From: Phycisphaerae bacterium
GTDB taxonomy: Bacteria > Planctomycetota > Phycisphaerae > UBA1845
Direction of reading: 5' to 3'
Assembly (NCBI GenBank): GCA_013360585.1
Contig: JABWBH010000001.1
Coordinates: 1-64,000, forward strand
Length of the DNA: 64,000 nucleotides
Part shown: positions 36,011 through 45,344 of the stretch, in pieces
Layout of the letters: each line of letters starts with the position of its first letter
Numbering within the stretch: position 1 is the stretch's first letter
Made by a program: the position numbers and the translations under genes
The notes under the pieces: model-generated
Seen by the model: the letters and a program-made list of their open reading frames with translations, nothing else
What the model was told of the DNA's origin: nothing
The model's database searches: none

Positions 36011-38164
36011 ATGTTCGAGCGGCGATTGCGCCACGTGTTGATCCTCTTTGCGGCGGCGACGGCGGTGATCCTCGCGCGTCTCGCCGCGATGCAGGTCGTG
36101 CAGCATGATCAGTATCTCGAGCGCACCGAGGACATGCTGGTGCGTCCGCCGGAGCGTCTGCCGTTTGTGCGAGGGGGGATCTTCGACCGGCGCGGCGAGC
36201 CGCTGGTCACGGACGAGCCGCGCTGGCAGATCGCGGTGGATTATCGCGCGTTGGCGCCGGAGTCCGAACCGCTGTCCCGCCACATCCGCGCATATGACCT
36301 TAAGCGCCGGTACGGGACGAGCGACTTAGAGAAGATCCGGACCGCTTATGATCGTGAGCGTGCACGAGCCGAGCGGGAGATCGCGGAGTTCGAGGGGACG
36401 GCGCTCGACGAGATCGTGCGGCGGCGGCGAGAGATCGTCGAGAGGGTGGCCCGGATTCGGGAGGCGCACGCGGAACGGATCGGGTACGACGAAGACATCC
36501 GGGAGCAGACGTGGGCGCACGCATTGGTTTCCGGTTTGACGATCGATCAGCAGGTGACGGCGCGCGAGCGGCTCGCTGTGTATCCGTGGGTGCGGGTTCG
36601 TCCCTCGAGCGAACGCACGTTTCACGAAGCGTTCGCCTTCGCTCATGTGCTGGGGCGGGTCGGACCGGTATCGGCGGAGAATGTCCGTGAGGATCCGGAT
36701 TCGACGGATCGGTTGGCGCGGTACGTTTCGGGCGACGTCATCGGGCGGTCGGGCGTGGAGCGGGTGTGCGAGGCGCAACTTCGGGGTCGCCGCGGAGAGG
36801 TCACGCGCGACCGTCGCGGCGAGGTTGTCGAGGGCGGGCTGATCGAATCTCGCAACGGCGCGGATGTTCGCCTGACGATCCACGGAGACCTTCAGCGACG
36901 CCTTTATGATGTGCTCGATCGCGCCGTGGCGCAGCATGCGGACGTTCCCGGGGGTTCGATCGTCGTGGTGGACGTGACGACGCGGGAGATCCTGGCATGC
37001 GTCTCCTGTCCGTCGTACGACCCGGCGCGGTTTTCGGAGGAGTATCCGCGGCTTCAGGACGACACGGATCGTCTGCCGCTTATCTTCCGGGCGGTGTCGG
37101 TGCAGACGGCGCCCGGATCGATCGTGAAACCGCTGACGTGTCTGGCGGGACTGGCGAGCGGGCGGGTCGGACCGGACGACCGGTTCGAGTGCTCCGGATA
37201 TCTTTTCCCCGAGAATCCGGATGCGGGGGCGTCAAAGTGCTGGCAGGTCGACGGTTCCGGGCCGCGGATGCGCCACGGCGCCGTGGACGTCGTGGCGGCG
37301 CTGCGCGGGAGCTGCAACATTTACATGTACCGGCTGGGCGAGCGCCTCGGGGCGGGGGAGCTTTGCCTCTGGTTCGACCGGGCGGGACTGGGTCGCGGAA
37401 GCGGGCTGGGGTTCGCCGAGGAGTTGCCGGGCGTGAACCCGACCGCGGACTGGATGTACCGTCGGGGAATCGCGCTGACGGCGGCGCATCCGCGGTCGTT
37501 CGCGATCGGGCAGGGCGAGTTGTGTGTGACTCCGGTGCAAGCCGCGAATCTGGCGGCGTGTTATGCAAGCGGAGAACACCGGCCGGTTCGGATCGTCTCC
37601 GGGGCGCCGTCGCTGGAGCGAGAAGCGCTGCCGGCGACGAGTGACCAGCTTCGTGCAATTCGGCGGGGCATGTATGAAGTCGTCAATCATCCGGAAGGGA
37701 CGGCGCACAAGTACGTGTCGTTTTACGACGAGGGTTTCGTGCTTTGCGGAAAGACGGGAAGCGCCACGGTGAAGCCGCGGCCGACGCGTTACGTGTTCCG
37801 CCCGTCGGACGAAGCGTCCGCGGAGATTCTTGTGTCGGCTGGAAGTCTTTCGGACGCGCGCGAGCGGATGCGCGTGCGTCACCCCGAGGTTGACCTGAAC
37901 GCCGGCGAATTGTCGGCGGTCGAATTCTTTCCGCGCGGCGCGGCGGCGCACGGCGAACATGCACACGCGTGGTTCATCGGTTTTCTTCAGCCTCGGGGGG
38001 CGGGGGAAGGTCCGGACTGGAGTCGGTCGTCGCCGGTCGCCTTTGCGGTGCTGCTCGAGTTTGGGGGCAGCGGCGGGCGCGTGAGCGGACCGGTGGCCGG
38101 AGAGATTGCGCGGACGGTGCTCGACGTGCTCGGACCAGACCTGCGGACGGAGGCGCCGAGATGA
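36011..38164 (+). CDS. mrdA: Penicillin-binding protein 2 (class B transpeptidase)
   Basis: A 717-residue peptidoglycan transpeptidase for lateral wall growth, working with RodA. One N-terminal helix (about 8-27) is followed by a pedestal domain and an unusually long charged coiled region (about 90-170). The transpeptidase domain has Ser370-I-V-Lys373 (PGSIVKP), Ser434-Cys-Asn436 (RGSCNIY) and Lys581-Thr-Gly (CGKTGSAT). The start at ATG 36011 has GGAG upstream and gives the helix close to the N-terminus. Its stop overlaps the rodA start (ATGA at 38161). Presence of both genes shows this organism makes peptidoglycan. Confidence 0.9.
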   Translation: MFERRLRHVLILFAAATAVILARLAAMQVVQHDQYLERTEDMLVRPPERLPFVRGGIFDRRGEPLVTDEPRWQIAVDYRALAPESEPLSRHIRAYDLKRRYGTSDLEKIRTAYDRERARAEREIAEFEGTALDEIVRRRREIVERVARIREAHAERIGYDEDIREQTWAHALVSGLTIDQQVTARERLAVYPWVRVRPSSERTFHEAFAFAHVLGRVGPVSAENVREDPDSTDRLARYVSGDVIGRSGVERVCEAQLRGRRGEVTRDRRGEVVEGGLIESRNGADVRLTIHGDLQRRLYDVLDRAVAQHADVPGGSIVVVDVTTREILACVSCPSYDPARFSEEYPRLQDDTDRLPLIFRAVSVQTAPGSIVKPLTCLAGLASGRVGPDDRFECSGYLFPENPDAGASKCWQVDGSGPRMRHGAVDVVAALRGSCNIYMYRLGERLGAGELCLWFDRAGLGRGSGLGFAEELPGVNPTADWMYRRGIALTAAHPRSFAIGQGELCVTPVQAANLAACYASGEHRPVRIVSGAPSLEREALPATSDQLRAIRRGMYEVVNHPEGTAHKYVSFYDEGFVLCGKTGSATVKPRPTRYVFRPSDEASAEILVSAGSLSDARERMRVRHPEVDLNAGELSAVEFFPRGAAAHGEHAHAWFIGFLQPRGAGEGPDWSRSSPVAFAVLLEFGGSGGRVSGPVAGEIARTVLDVLGPDLRTEAPR

Positions 38165-39474
38165 TGAGGCGAGCGTCCGCGGCGACGACCCTGACAGCGC
38201 CGGGCTGGTGCATTGTCGCGTCAGCCGGCGTGCTTTTTGCGCTGGGGTTGTTGAGCATCTACGTGACGGACACGGCGTACTACGCCGGGCATGACGGTCC
38301 GCTGAACGCGCGGAAGCAGGGTCTGATCCTGTTGTTGGGGATCGTTCTGGGGGCGTACATTCTGCGGGCAGGGTACCGCCGGTTCGCGGGTGGGTCGTAC
38401 TGGTTCTTCGCGTTATCGATCGTGCTGCTCATTCCTCCGGTTTTGGCGAGATTTACGGGTCAGAGCTTCGGCGGGTTGATTCCGGTGCTGAACGGCGCGC
38501 GGCGGTGGATTCGCCTGCCGCTGTTTCAGATACAACCGTCGGAGGTATTCAAGCTGGCGCTGATTCTGGCGCTGGCGTGGTATCTTCGTTACCGAAGCAA
38601 CACGCGCACGTTCGCCGGGGTGGCGGCGCCGCTGATGTTGAGCGCGGTGCCGCTCGGTCTGATCCTGCTGGAACCGGATCTCGGCACCGCATTGCTGATT
38701 CCGCCGCTCGTGCTGGTGATGTTGTACCTCGCGGGCGCGAAAACGTCTCACCTGCTGGGGTTGATCGGGCTGGCGGTGGCGGCGGCGCCGCTGGCGTGGT
38801 CCGGACTGGAGGATTACCAGCGTCGGCGCGTGTTGGCGGTGGTGTTGCAGTCGGCGACGATCCGGGAGATCGCCCTGGTGGATCCTGAGGGTTATTCGTT
38901 TCTCGGAAGCCGGCGGGACATCGCGGAGTGGGAGCGTGCCGCGGGGTTTCAGCTCGTGCAATCGAAGAACGCGATCGGCAGCGGAGGGTGGACGGGGTTC
39001 GGCTGGGGGCAGGGGCCGTTTGTGGAATACCCGCTCCTTCCCGATCGACATAATGATTTCGTGTTCGCGGTCATCGCGCATCAGTGGGGTCTGGTGGGAG
39101 GCGGGCTGGTGCTGGCGGCGTACGCGGGAATTCTTGGAGCGGGGACGGTGATCGCATCGGCGACGAAGGAACCTTTCGGCCGGCTGGTCGCCGCGGGGAT
39201 TGTCACGTCGATCGGACTTCAGGTCGTGGTTAACATCGGCATGACGGTGGGGCTGCTGCCGGTGACGGGGATGACGCTGCCGCTGGTGTCTTACGGCGGA
39301 TGCAGCTTACTGATGAACGTGGCGGCGTTGGCGGTGCTGATCAGCATCTCACAACACCGACCTTTTCTGCTTTCGAGGCCGCCTTTCGGGTTTGCGGCGA
39401 CGGCGCGCCGTCTGCTTCGACTTGAGCTTCGCGATCCGGAAGGATCGCCGGCGCCCGCGCCACGCGAGGGATAG
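38161..39474 (+). CDS. rodA: Rod shape-determining SEDS glycosyltransferase RodA
   Basis: A 437-residue polytopic (about 10 helices) peptidoglycan polymerase of the SEDS family. It shows GARRWIRLPLFQIQPSEVFKLALI, LLEPDLGTALLIPP, GWGQGPFVEYPLLPDRHNDF and the C-terminal LPVTGMTLPLVSYGGCSLL. The ATG overlaps the mrdA stop by four bases, implying translational coupling. The C-terminal tail is Arg-rich. Confidence 0.92.
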   Translation: MMRRASAATTLTAPGWCIVASAGVLFALGLLSIYVTDTAYYAGHDGPLNARKQGLILLLGIVLGAYILRAGYRRFAGGSYWFFALSIVLLIPPVLARFTGQSFGGLIPVLNGARRWIRLPLFQIQPSEVFKLALILALAWYLRYRSNTRTFAGVAAPLMLSAVPLGLILLEPDLGTALLIPPLVLVMLYLAGAKTSHLLGLIGLAVAAAPLAWSGLEDYQRRRVLAVVLQSATIREIALVDPEGYSFLGSRRDIAEWERAAGFQLVQSKNAIGSGGWTGFGWGQGPFVEYPLLPDRHNDFVFAVIAHQWGLVGGGLVLAAYAGILGAGTVIASATKEPFGRLVAAGIVTSIGLQVVVNIGMTVGLLPVTGMTLPLVSYGGCSLLMNVAALAVLISISQHRPFLLSRPPFGFAATARRLLRLELRDPEGSPAPAPREG

Positions 39475-39545
39475 TCTGCGGAGGGTCCGATGCGTACACC
39501 GCGCGGCGGCTTGTGATCCGCCAACGAGGACCCATCATTGATGAC

Positions 39546-41099
39546 ATGAAAGAAACGCTTCATCCCGGGGATGCCGCTCGATCCGAATTCGGAACGTGGC
39601 GCAGCCTCGGGGTGATCCTGGTGGCGGCGTCGCTGGTCATCTGCGGATCGGGGTTGTCCTTTGTTTACAGCGAGCGTGCGATCGCCCGCGCCGATCGAGA
39701 GGCGTGGCGCGCGGTCGAGGCGGTGGCGCAGTTGACGGCTGCGCGACTGCGGGAGGACGTCGTGCGGCGGGTCTGCGCAGCGCAGACCGGCGCGGACACG
39801 GGGCGTCAGGGCGATCCGGGCTCAGCGGACGATCCGGATCCGGTGGACTGGGTTCTGATGTGGCGATCGGGGCGACTTGAGACGGCCCCCGGTGCCCCGG
39901 TTCCGCCGAAAGTTCTGATTGACGCCGCGAGCGCGACCCTGCGTTCGCGAGCGGCGCCCGGTGGGAGCGCGACGGAAACCGAGTCGTTGGAGTTCGGAAG
40001 CGCGACGCATTTTCTCGTGCTGCATGCGGCGCCGTCGGGGTCAGGCGACGAGAGTCTCGCGGTGTGCTTCGTCAATGTGCAACGATTTCTGGCGCTGGGG
40101 CGCAGCGTCTTGCCGGCGACTGACGCGGATTTCGAACTGGTCGACGTGGAGCCGCCCGCGCCCGCTGACGGCGTGGCGCTTCCGGGTGTTCCGGCTCGGT
40201 TTTGCCTCGTCCCGACAGACCGCTTTCGACAACAGGGACAACTGGAGCGCGTCCGGCACGGATTGTTACTCGGTCCGGTGTCGCTGCTGGCGGTTGCGGC
40301 GCTGATCGGGTTGATCTGGCGGTTGCAGCGTCTTGCCCGACAGGAGGCGGAGTTGCTGCGGCTTCAGGCGGACTTCGTGTCGGGCGTGTCGCACGAGCTG
40401 AAGACCCCGCTCGCGCTGATTCATCTCTTTGCGGAGACGCTGCTCGAGGATCGTGTGCCGACGTCGGAGAAGAAGCGGGAGTACTACGACATCATCCTTC
40501 GCGAGAGCTCCCGCCTGACGCATCTGATCAACAATGTGCTGGATTTCTCGCGGCTGCGCTCCGGCGAGCGGGCCTTTCAGATGTCGGTGCAGGACGTCGG
40601 CGAGGCGGTGCGGTCGATGTACGAAGCCTACCGCACGGAACTGGATCACGCAGGCATGACGCATGCGCTGAGCGTCGCCGCGGACCTGCCGCTCGCGCGG
40701 ATCGATCGCGACGCGATCGGACAGGCCGTCCTGAACCTGATGAGCAATGCGGTGAAGTACTCCGAAGACGAGCGGTGGATCCGGGTCGAGGTGACGCGCG
40801 ACACGCGCCGCGGGCGCCACGGCGTGCTCATCAGTGTGCATGACCGGGGAATCGGAATCCGCCCCGAGGACCGCGGCTCGATCTTTGACGGGTTCTTTCG
40901 CGCGCCAGACCCGCGCGTTCGCAAGCGGCGGGGCGCGGGTCTGGGGCTGGCGCTGGTTCGACAGATCGTCGAGGCGCACGGCGGGATCGTCTCCGTCGAA
41001 TCCCGCCTGATCGGCGGATCAACGTTCCGCATCTTCATCCCCGCCGTGCCGGACAGCGAAGGCGGCACGCAGCGCCCGACGGAGGCGGGTTCGCAGTGA
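39546..41099 (+). CDS. Membrane sensor histidine kinase
   Basis: A 517-residue sensor with two transmembrane helices (about 22-42 and 240-258) flanking a periplasmic domain of about 195 residues. HisKA contains SGVSHELKTPLALIHLFAE with phospho-acceptor His283. The ATPase domain has LMSNAVKYS (N box), DRGIGIRPEDR (G1) and GAGLGLALVRQIVE (G2). No response regulator is adjacent. It follows rodA by about 70 nt and may be transcribed with the wall genes. The start at 39546 removes a short upstream extension. Confidence 0.85.
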   Translation: MKETLHPGDAARSEFGTWRSLGVILVAASLVICGSGLSFVYSERAIARADREAWRAVEAVAQLTAARLREDVVRRVCAAQTGADTGRQGDPGSADDPDPVDWVLMWRSGRLETAPGAPVPPKVLIDAASATLRSRAAPGGSATETESLEFGSATHFLVLHAAPSGSGDESLAVCFVNVQRFLALGRSVLPATDADFELVDVEPPAPADGVALPGVPARFCLVPTDRFRQQGQLERVRHGLLLGPVSLLAVAALIGLIWRLQRLARQEAELLRLQADFVSGVSHELKTPLALIHLFAETLLEDRVPTSEKKREYYDIILRESSRLTHLINNVLDFSRLRSGERAFQMSVQDVGEAVRSMYEAYRTELDHAGMTHALSVAADLPLARIDRDAIGQAVLNLMSNAVKYSEDERWIRVEVTRDTRRGRHGVLISVHDRGIGIRPEDRGSIFDGFFRAPDPRVRKRRGAGLGLALVRQIVEAHGGIVSVESRLIGGSTFRIFIPAVPDSEGGTQRPTEAGSQ

Positions 41100-41102
41100 C
41101 GG

Positions 41103-42860
41103 TCATGCGCCTTGCAGGAGCGCCCGCGCGGCACGAATCAGGCATCGTAAGCGGGCGCTCATGTCGTTGTCGGCCAGCACGCGCGGGTCCGGAATGCGCG
41201 GCGATGTGCGCCCGAGGTTCAAGACGCCGCGCACGACTTCTTCGGGGCGGTCGAACCAGATCACGCAGTCCAGCAGCGGCTGCAACATCGGGTGCGCTTC
41301 ACGCAGATTCGTGAAGTAACGCCACGCGAACACCGGCGCCCCTGACGTCACCCTCTCGCAGAGACGTCGGGCATCCGCGTGCGTCGCGGCAGGACAGACA
41401 TAACAGGCAGGCGTCTCAGTTGACAGCGGCTCGAGCGTGCGCACCCGAGCGCCGGATTTCGTCAAACCGGTGACGACGGTTCGCCACCGAGCGGCCGGCA
41501 AGGCACGACGCTGGATCAATTCGAGGAACTGCCGACGAACCTGTGCATCCTCGATCGCGACGTTGGCTTTCGCGGAGGCTTCGGTAAGCAGTTCTGCTGC
41601 CGCCGCCGTCCGTCCCGCGAGGATTCGCTCGAAAATCAGCGACCGGGCGACAGTCCACAAATCGCGCTGTGACGCAAGCGTCAGCCCCAGGAGATCGGGA
41701 TCATCGGGCGGACAGGGGGGAACGCAGACTTCAAGAGGCGCACCGGCCTGAACGGGCGTGGGGACACAGCACGCCGCCGCCCTGGCGGTCACGCCGGGTT
41801 CAAGAAGCTGAACGTGGTCCGCGCCAGAGGCAGGATCAAGTACCGCCCGAAGCTGCTCGGTCGTGGAGACGAAGCACGGGGTTTGAGCCTGCGTCGCCCA
41901 CGTCGCCGCGACGCGCGGATCAACCTGCGGCGTCAGCCAGGTCACAAGGCGCACCGCATCGGGGATTTGAGGACGCAGAACCGCGGGGGCGCCGTCCAGC
42001 AGGATGAGGACGTCGGCGTGAATGCGCTCAATCCGGTCCAGCACACCCTGAAGGTGGCGCGTACGAGGATCGCTTATCAGAACAACATCGCAAGAACCAG
42101 GTTCGCGGAAGGCGTCCTGCAAGCCCAGCGCCGCCGCCCGAGCGTCGGAAGAGACGCCGGCCCCCACGATGAGGACGCCGCGCCCCTGATGGGCGGACAG
42201 TTGATCGGCAATGCGGCGGCGCGATTGCTCCGCGCGTTGCGCCCGGGCCGCAGTTACTTCACGCAACGCCGCCTCCAGGTCCTTCTGTAGCTTCGCGAAC
42301 GTCGCGGGGTCGATTTGGGGAGTTCTGAGAACGCGCTGCGGGAATTCGTAACCGGGATGGCTTTCGAAGAAAGCGGCCAGGTCCGCGATGACGCGGTCGC
42401 GATCGACGAAGCACAGTCGACCGGCTTCGATCAGCGGACGGTAGTCGTAGAGCATCAGCGCAAGACGCAACGCGGCGGGGTCGCTTTCGCAAACGAAGAT
42501 CGCACAACCCGGATCAAGCTGGGCATCAACGGTGAGCACTTCGGCTCCGGTGAGAATACCCGGTAGTACGACGCTCATATTCGTGTCGGACAGGTTTCCG
42601 AAAAGAGCGGCGCTGCTCGACGTCGGCATCGATGACCCGCCGAACCAGCGGCGCCGGCCCTGAGGATCCGTCACACGGAAGGTCGCCGTGCCGTCGCGCG
42701 CGGTCGCAGGCTCGCTGTTTCCGGCTGCGGAGGCGACGCGGGCCGCCCACGAGGGTCGATGCCGCGCCAGGACCACGAGATTCGCCTCGAACCGGGAGGA
42801 TCGTTCTTCCGCGCCGGTATGCCCGGTGGGATCGAGCGTGGTTTTCGTGTCCGTGGTCAC
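41103..42860 (-). CDS. MptE/DUF115-like protein, possible glycosylation or motility-accessory factor
   Basis: A 585-residue protein. The region CAIFVCESDPAALRLALML followed by RLCFVDRDRV (about 118-155) resembles the nucleotide or sugar-binding start of MptE-like/DUF115 and flagellin-modification (Maf) proteins. The central section (RGVLIVGAGVSSDARAAALG) is Rossmann-like. The C-terminal part (FAWRYFTNLREAHPMLQPL) recalls CgeB-type glycosyltransferases. The GTG start at 42860 is read from length. It follows the small membrane gene by 44 nt. The family call is tentative. Confidence 0.5.
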   Translation of the reverse strand: MTTDTKTTLDPTGHTGAEERSSRFEANLVVLARHRPSWAARVASAAGNSEPATARDGTATFRVTDPQGRRRWFGGSSMPTSSSAALFGNLSDTNMSVVLPGILTGAEVLTVDAQLDPGCAIFVCESDPAALRLALMLYDYRPLIEAGRLCFVDRDRVIADLAAFFESHPGYEFPQRVLRTPQIDPATFAKLQKDLEAALREVTAARAQRAEQSRRRIADQLSAHQGRGVLIVGAGVSSDARAAALGLQDAFREPGSCDVVLISDPRTRHLQGVLDRIERIHADVLILLDGAPAVLRPQIPDAVRLVTWLTPQVDPRVAATWATQAQTPCFVSTTEQLRAVLDPASGADHVQLLEPGVTARAAACCVPTPVQAGAPLEVCVPPCPPDDPDLLGLTLASQRDLWTVARSLIFERILAGRTAAAAELLTEASAKANVAIEDAQVRRQFLELIQRRALPAARWRTVVTGLTKSGARVRTLEPLSTETPACYVCPAATHADARRLCERVTSGAPVFAWRYFTNLREAHPMLQPLLDCVIWFDRPEEVVRGVLNLGRTSPRIPDPRVLADNDMSARLRCLIRAARALLQGA

Positions 42861-42904
42861 GAGCTCAAGATCAAGGTTCGGGGCGGCGGGCGCAGGCGCC
42901 GATT

Positions 42905-43096
42905 CTAGGAAGATCGAACCCGCTGATACACCATCGCCGCCAGAAACACCAACCAGGCGACCCAGAGCGACAACTGCGCGATCAGCAGCCAGATCGGTCC
43001 TGCCTTGGACAACCCCGGAGGAACCGACGGATCATCATTCGGCTCGATCTGCACCGACGCGTTGTTTGACCCTGGATTCCGCACGCTGGTTGTCAT
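42905..43096 (-). CDS. Small single-pass membrane protein
   Basis: A 63-residue protein with a Pro/Asn/Asp-rich N-terminal half and one C-terminal transmembrane helix (IWLLIAQLSLWVAWLVFLAAM, about 37-57) ending in VYQRVRSS. It is probably co-transcribed with the DUF1573 gene upstream and the DUF115-like gene downstream. Function is unknown. The start at 43096 has only a weak ribosome-binding site. Confidence 0.5.
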   Translation of the reverse strand: MTTSVRNPGSNNASVQIEPNDDPSVPPGLSKAGPIWLLIAQLSLWVAWLVFLAAMVYQRVRSS

Positions 43097-43187
43097 TCCC
43101 GTCGATCCGCTGAATAAGGGCCGGACCACGCGGCGCCAGCCGCATCATCCGGATGCGGCTGGATTGTCTACGCGCGCCGCGGGGGAA

Positions 43188-44570
43188 TCAACCGCCCGGA
43201 GCGGTTGTGGATGTCGTGGTGCGAGGATGAGCTTCGTTGATCTGGTCCTGCCGTCCGAGAAGAGTGATCGGGACCGTGATGGGCGCGACACCTTCCAGGC
43301 CGGGATCGATCGTCAAAGTCGCGGAGTGCCGTCCGCTTGGCACTTCAGACGCCAGATAAACGCTGATCAGGACCGTGTTCAAGGCGTCCTCGGTTCGGTT
43401 CGGAAGCACTCGGGCCTTCACGAGGCTTGAGTCGGTTGCGACGGTGATGTTGTCGAGTGCGGCGCCGGCCGCGCTGCTGATCAGGCGAAGCTGGCGGCTT
43501 GCGCCGATGACGCTGCCGTCGTCGCGCAGGTAGACCTCGGGCGGATCCGTAAAAAGAGGAGGAGTGATGATTCCGAATGCGGGAACGTCAACGATCGGCT
43601 GATCGATGGAGTCCGTCCGGATTCGGATCTGTACCCCGAAGGGGCCCGGCGGAGCGCTCTCCCGGACCACCGGCTGAATGATGAACTCCGTCCCGTCTTT
43701 CCGGACGCCCTCGCGGATTTCAAACGCCAGGACGGGATTGTCATTCACGGAAAGAATGCGGAAGGGTTGCCGCGTCGTCCGGGTGAGGGTGATCGGAGCG
43801 AGCTTCTTGCCCGGCAGGACTTTCTGGTTGATGAGGTTGAGCAATTGCGGCTTGAATTCCAGATCACCGACGATCATCGCCTGGACGGACACGCGCCTTT
43901 CGAGCGTTCGGTCTTCGACCTCGATGTGCAGGGTGACCTGCCCGCGCACAACCCCGAGCGGAGCGTCATCGTGAGCTTTGAAAGTGATTCGCGAGCCGCG
44001 CTGGGAGTCCTGCTCGAAGGCGTCTACGCGGACCGTCAGCGGCATTTCGGGGTTAACCTCGACCTTGGCGACGCGGACGGGTTTGCCAAGCGAACCGGGA
44101 AGAACGTCAAGTGTTCGACGGGATTCGTCCCCTCGGCGCAGACTCTGAAGATGGATCGACCCGGCAGGGCTGAGTCGATACTCCGACTCGACAAGGACAT
44201 CGAGCGTGACAACCACCTCAGGGTTGACCGGATCGTTTGAGAGGATCGTAATCCGTTTTGTCTGCGCTTCAGGCCGCGCGCGCCCGGTGGAATCGAAGGT
44301 GATGGAGACCTCGCGGGTCTCGCCCGGCGCGATGCGCCGTGCCTCGGGGGGGAGGTCCACTACGGTGCAACCGCAATCCGACTTGATTTCCCGGATCACC
44401 AGTTCGGCCCGCCCTGCGTTTCGCAGGAGAACTTTTTTTGAAACGTGTTCGCCATCCAGGATACGACCGAGGTCGAAGGCGGCGGGATCGACGACGATGC
44501 TAGGCCGATCTTCGCGCTTCGGCCCGGGAAAAACGAGCAGCCCGAGTATGATATAAACGGTTGGGATCAT
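43188..44570 (-). CDS. DUF1573 protein, exported
   Basis: A 460-residue protein with a short hydrophobic N-terminus (about 2-15). The first Ig-like DUF1573 unit (about 30-120) has the hallmark SDCGCTVVDLP (Cys66, Cys68). The remainder is a series of beta-sandwich-like segments. DUF1573 proteins are common exported proteins of Planctomycetota and Bacteroidota with ASH/MSP-like folds and no firm function. First gene of a three-gene run. Confidence 0.75.
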   Translation of the reverse strand: MIPTVYIILGLLVFPGPKREDRPSIVVDPAAFDLGRILDGEHVSKKVLLRNAGRAELVIREIKSDCGCTVVDLPPEARRIAPGETREVSITFDSTGRARPEAQTKRITILSNDPVNPEVVVTLDVLVESEYRLSPAGSIHLQSLRRGDESRRTLDVLPGSLGKPVRVAKVEVNPEMPLTVRVDAFEQDSQRGSRITFKAHDDAPLGVVRGQVTLHIEVEDRTLERRVSVQAMIVGDLEFKPQLLNLINQKVLPGKKLAPITLTRTTRQPFRILSVNDNPVLAFEIREGVRKDGTEFIIQPVVRESAPPGPFGVQIRIRTDSIDQPIVDVPAFGIITPPLFTDPPEVYLRDDGSVIGASRQLRLISSAAGAALDNITVATDSSLVKARVLPNRTEDALNTVLISVYLASEVPSGRHSATLTIDPGLEGVAPITVPITLLGRQDQINEAHPRTTTSTTAPGG

Positions 44571-44714
44571 GATCTCAGCCCCGATGCTTACGCACTTCGT
44601 TCAGAGGGCGGAAGTATACTAGCGCAGGCCCAGTGTCGCCTCCAGGCATCGCCAATTAAACTATCAACAACCAAATAAACGCAATACTTTATTTTATAAC
44701 GCGGAGAGTTTCAC
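44571..44714. promoter_or_regulatory. AT-rich divergent intergenic region, DUF1573/mobA
   Basis: The 40 bp before mobA are strikingly AT-rich (TTATTTTATAAC near 44690-44700), offering a -10-like TATAAC with no convincing -35. It also marks where base composition shifts toward lower GC in the following genes. Confidence 0.35.
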
Positions 44715-45344
44715 ATGTCTTCTCGCTCGGGAATGATCGTACTTGCTGGCGGCCGAAGCACCAGGATGGGATTCTCCAAGCATCGTATCGAGTTTGCGGG
44801 TGCGACCGCCCTTGACCGCATAATCCGCGTCGCATCTCAGTGTGTAGACCAGATCGTTGTATCCGTATCCGATCGAGACGAGGCTCGGTCTCTTCAGTCG
44901 AGGCTTTCTGCATCAATCCGTGTGGTGATCGACAGCGCTCCTGGGCGGGGGCCTCTCCAGGGTTTGTCGGATTCGTTAAAGCTCCTTGGAGGCTCAGTTT
45001 GCGTTTCCGCAGTTGTGGCGTGTGACTACCCGCTGGTTTCGCGCGAAATGATTCGCCTGCTTTTCAATGCGCTGGGCAGCTCAGATGCGATCGTCCCCTT
45101 GGTTGGGGGCAATCATCATGTACTCCTCTCCGTGGTGCGCGTCGATGCCTTCAGAAATGTCGGGGAACTCCTGGAGAGCGGGAGATACTCCGTGCAAGGA
45201 GCATTCCGATCCAAAAAGACATCTATCGTGACCGAGGAAACGATGCTCCGTTTTGGCATCGACCCAGCCGTGCTTGCGACCGCGAACACACCGCCAGAGC
45301 TTGAATATGTGCGAACGCTGGCCAGTCGTCTCAATCGCCCGTGA
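44715..45344 (+). CDS. mobA: MobA-like molybdenum cofactor guanylyltransferase
   Basis: A 209-residue nucleotidyltransferase. The N-terminal loop is MIVLAGGRSTRMGFSKHRI (consensus LAGGxSxRMGxDK). Other markers are SAPGRGPLQGLSDSL and VVACDYPLVSREM. It should transfer GMP to molybdopterin for DMSO-reductase-type enzymes. The metal-binding segment reads CDYP instead of the common DMP, so a related sugar-nucleotide role is possible. ATG 44715 follows GGAGAG. It overlaps convergent parB by 14 nt. Confidence 0.72.
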   Translation: MSSRSGMIVLAGGRSTRMGFSKHRIEFAGATALDRIIRVASQCVDQIVVSVSDRDEARSLQSRLSASIRVVIDSAPGRGPLQGLSDSLKLLGGSVCVSAVVACDYPLVSREMIRLLFNALGSSDAIVPLVGGNHHVLLSVVRVDAFRNVGELLESGRYSVQGAFRSKKTSIVTEETMLRFGIDPAVLATANTPPELEYVRTLASRLNRP

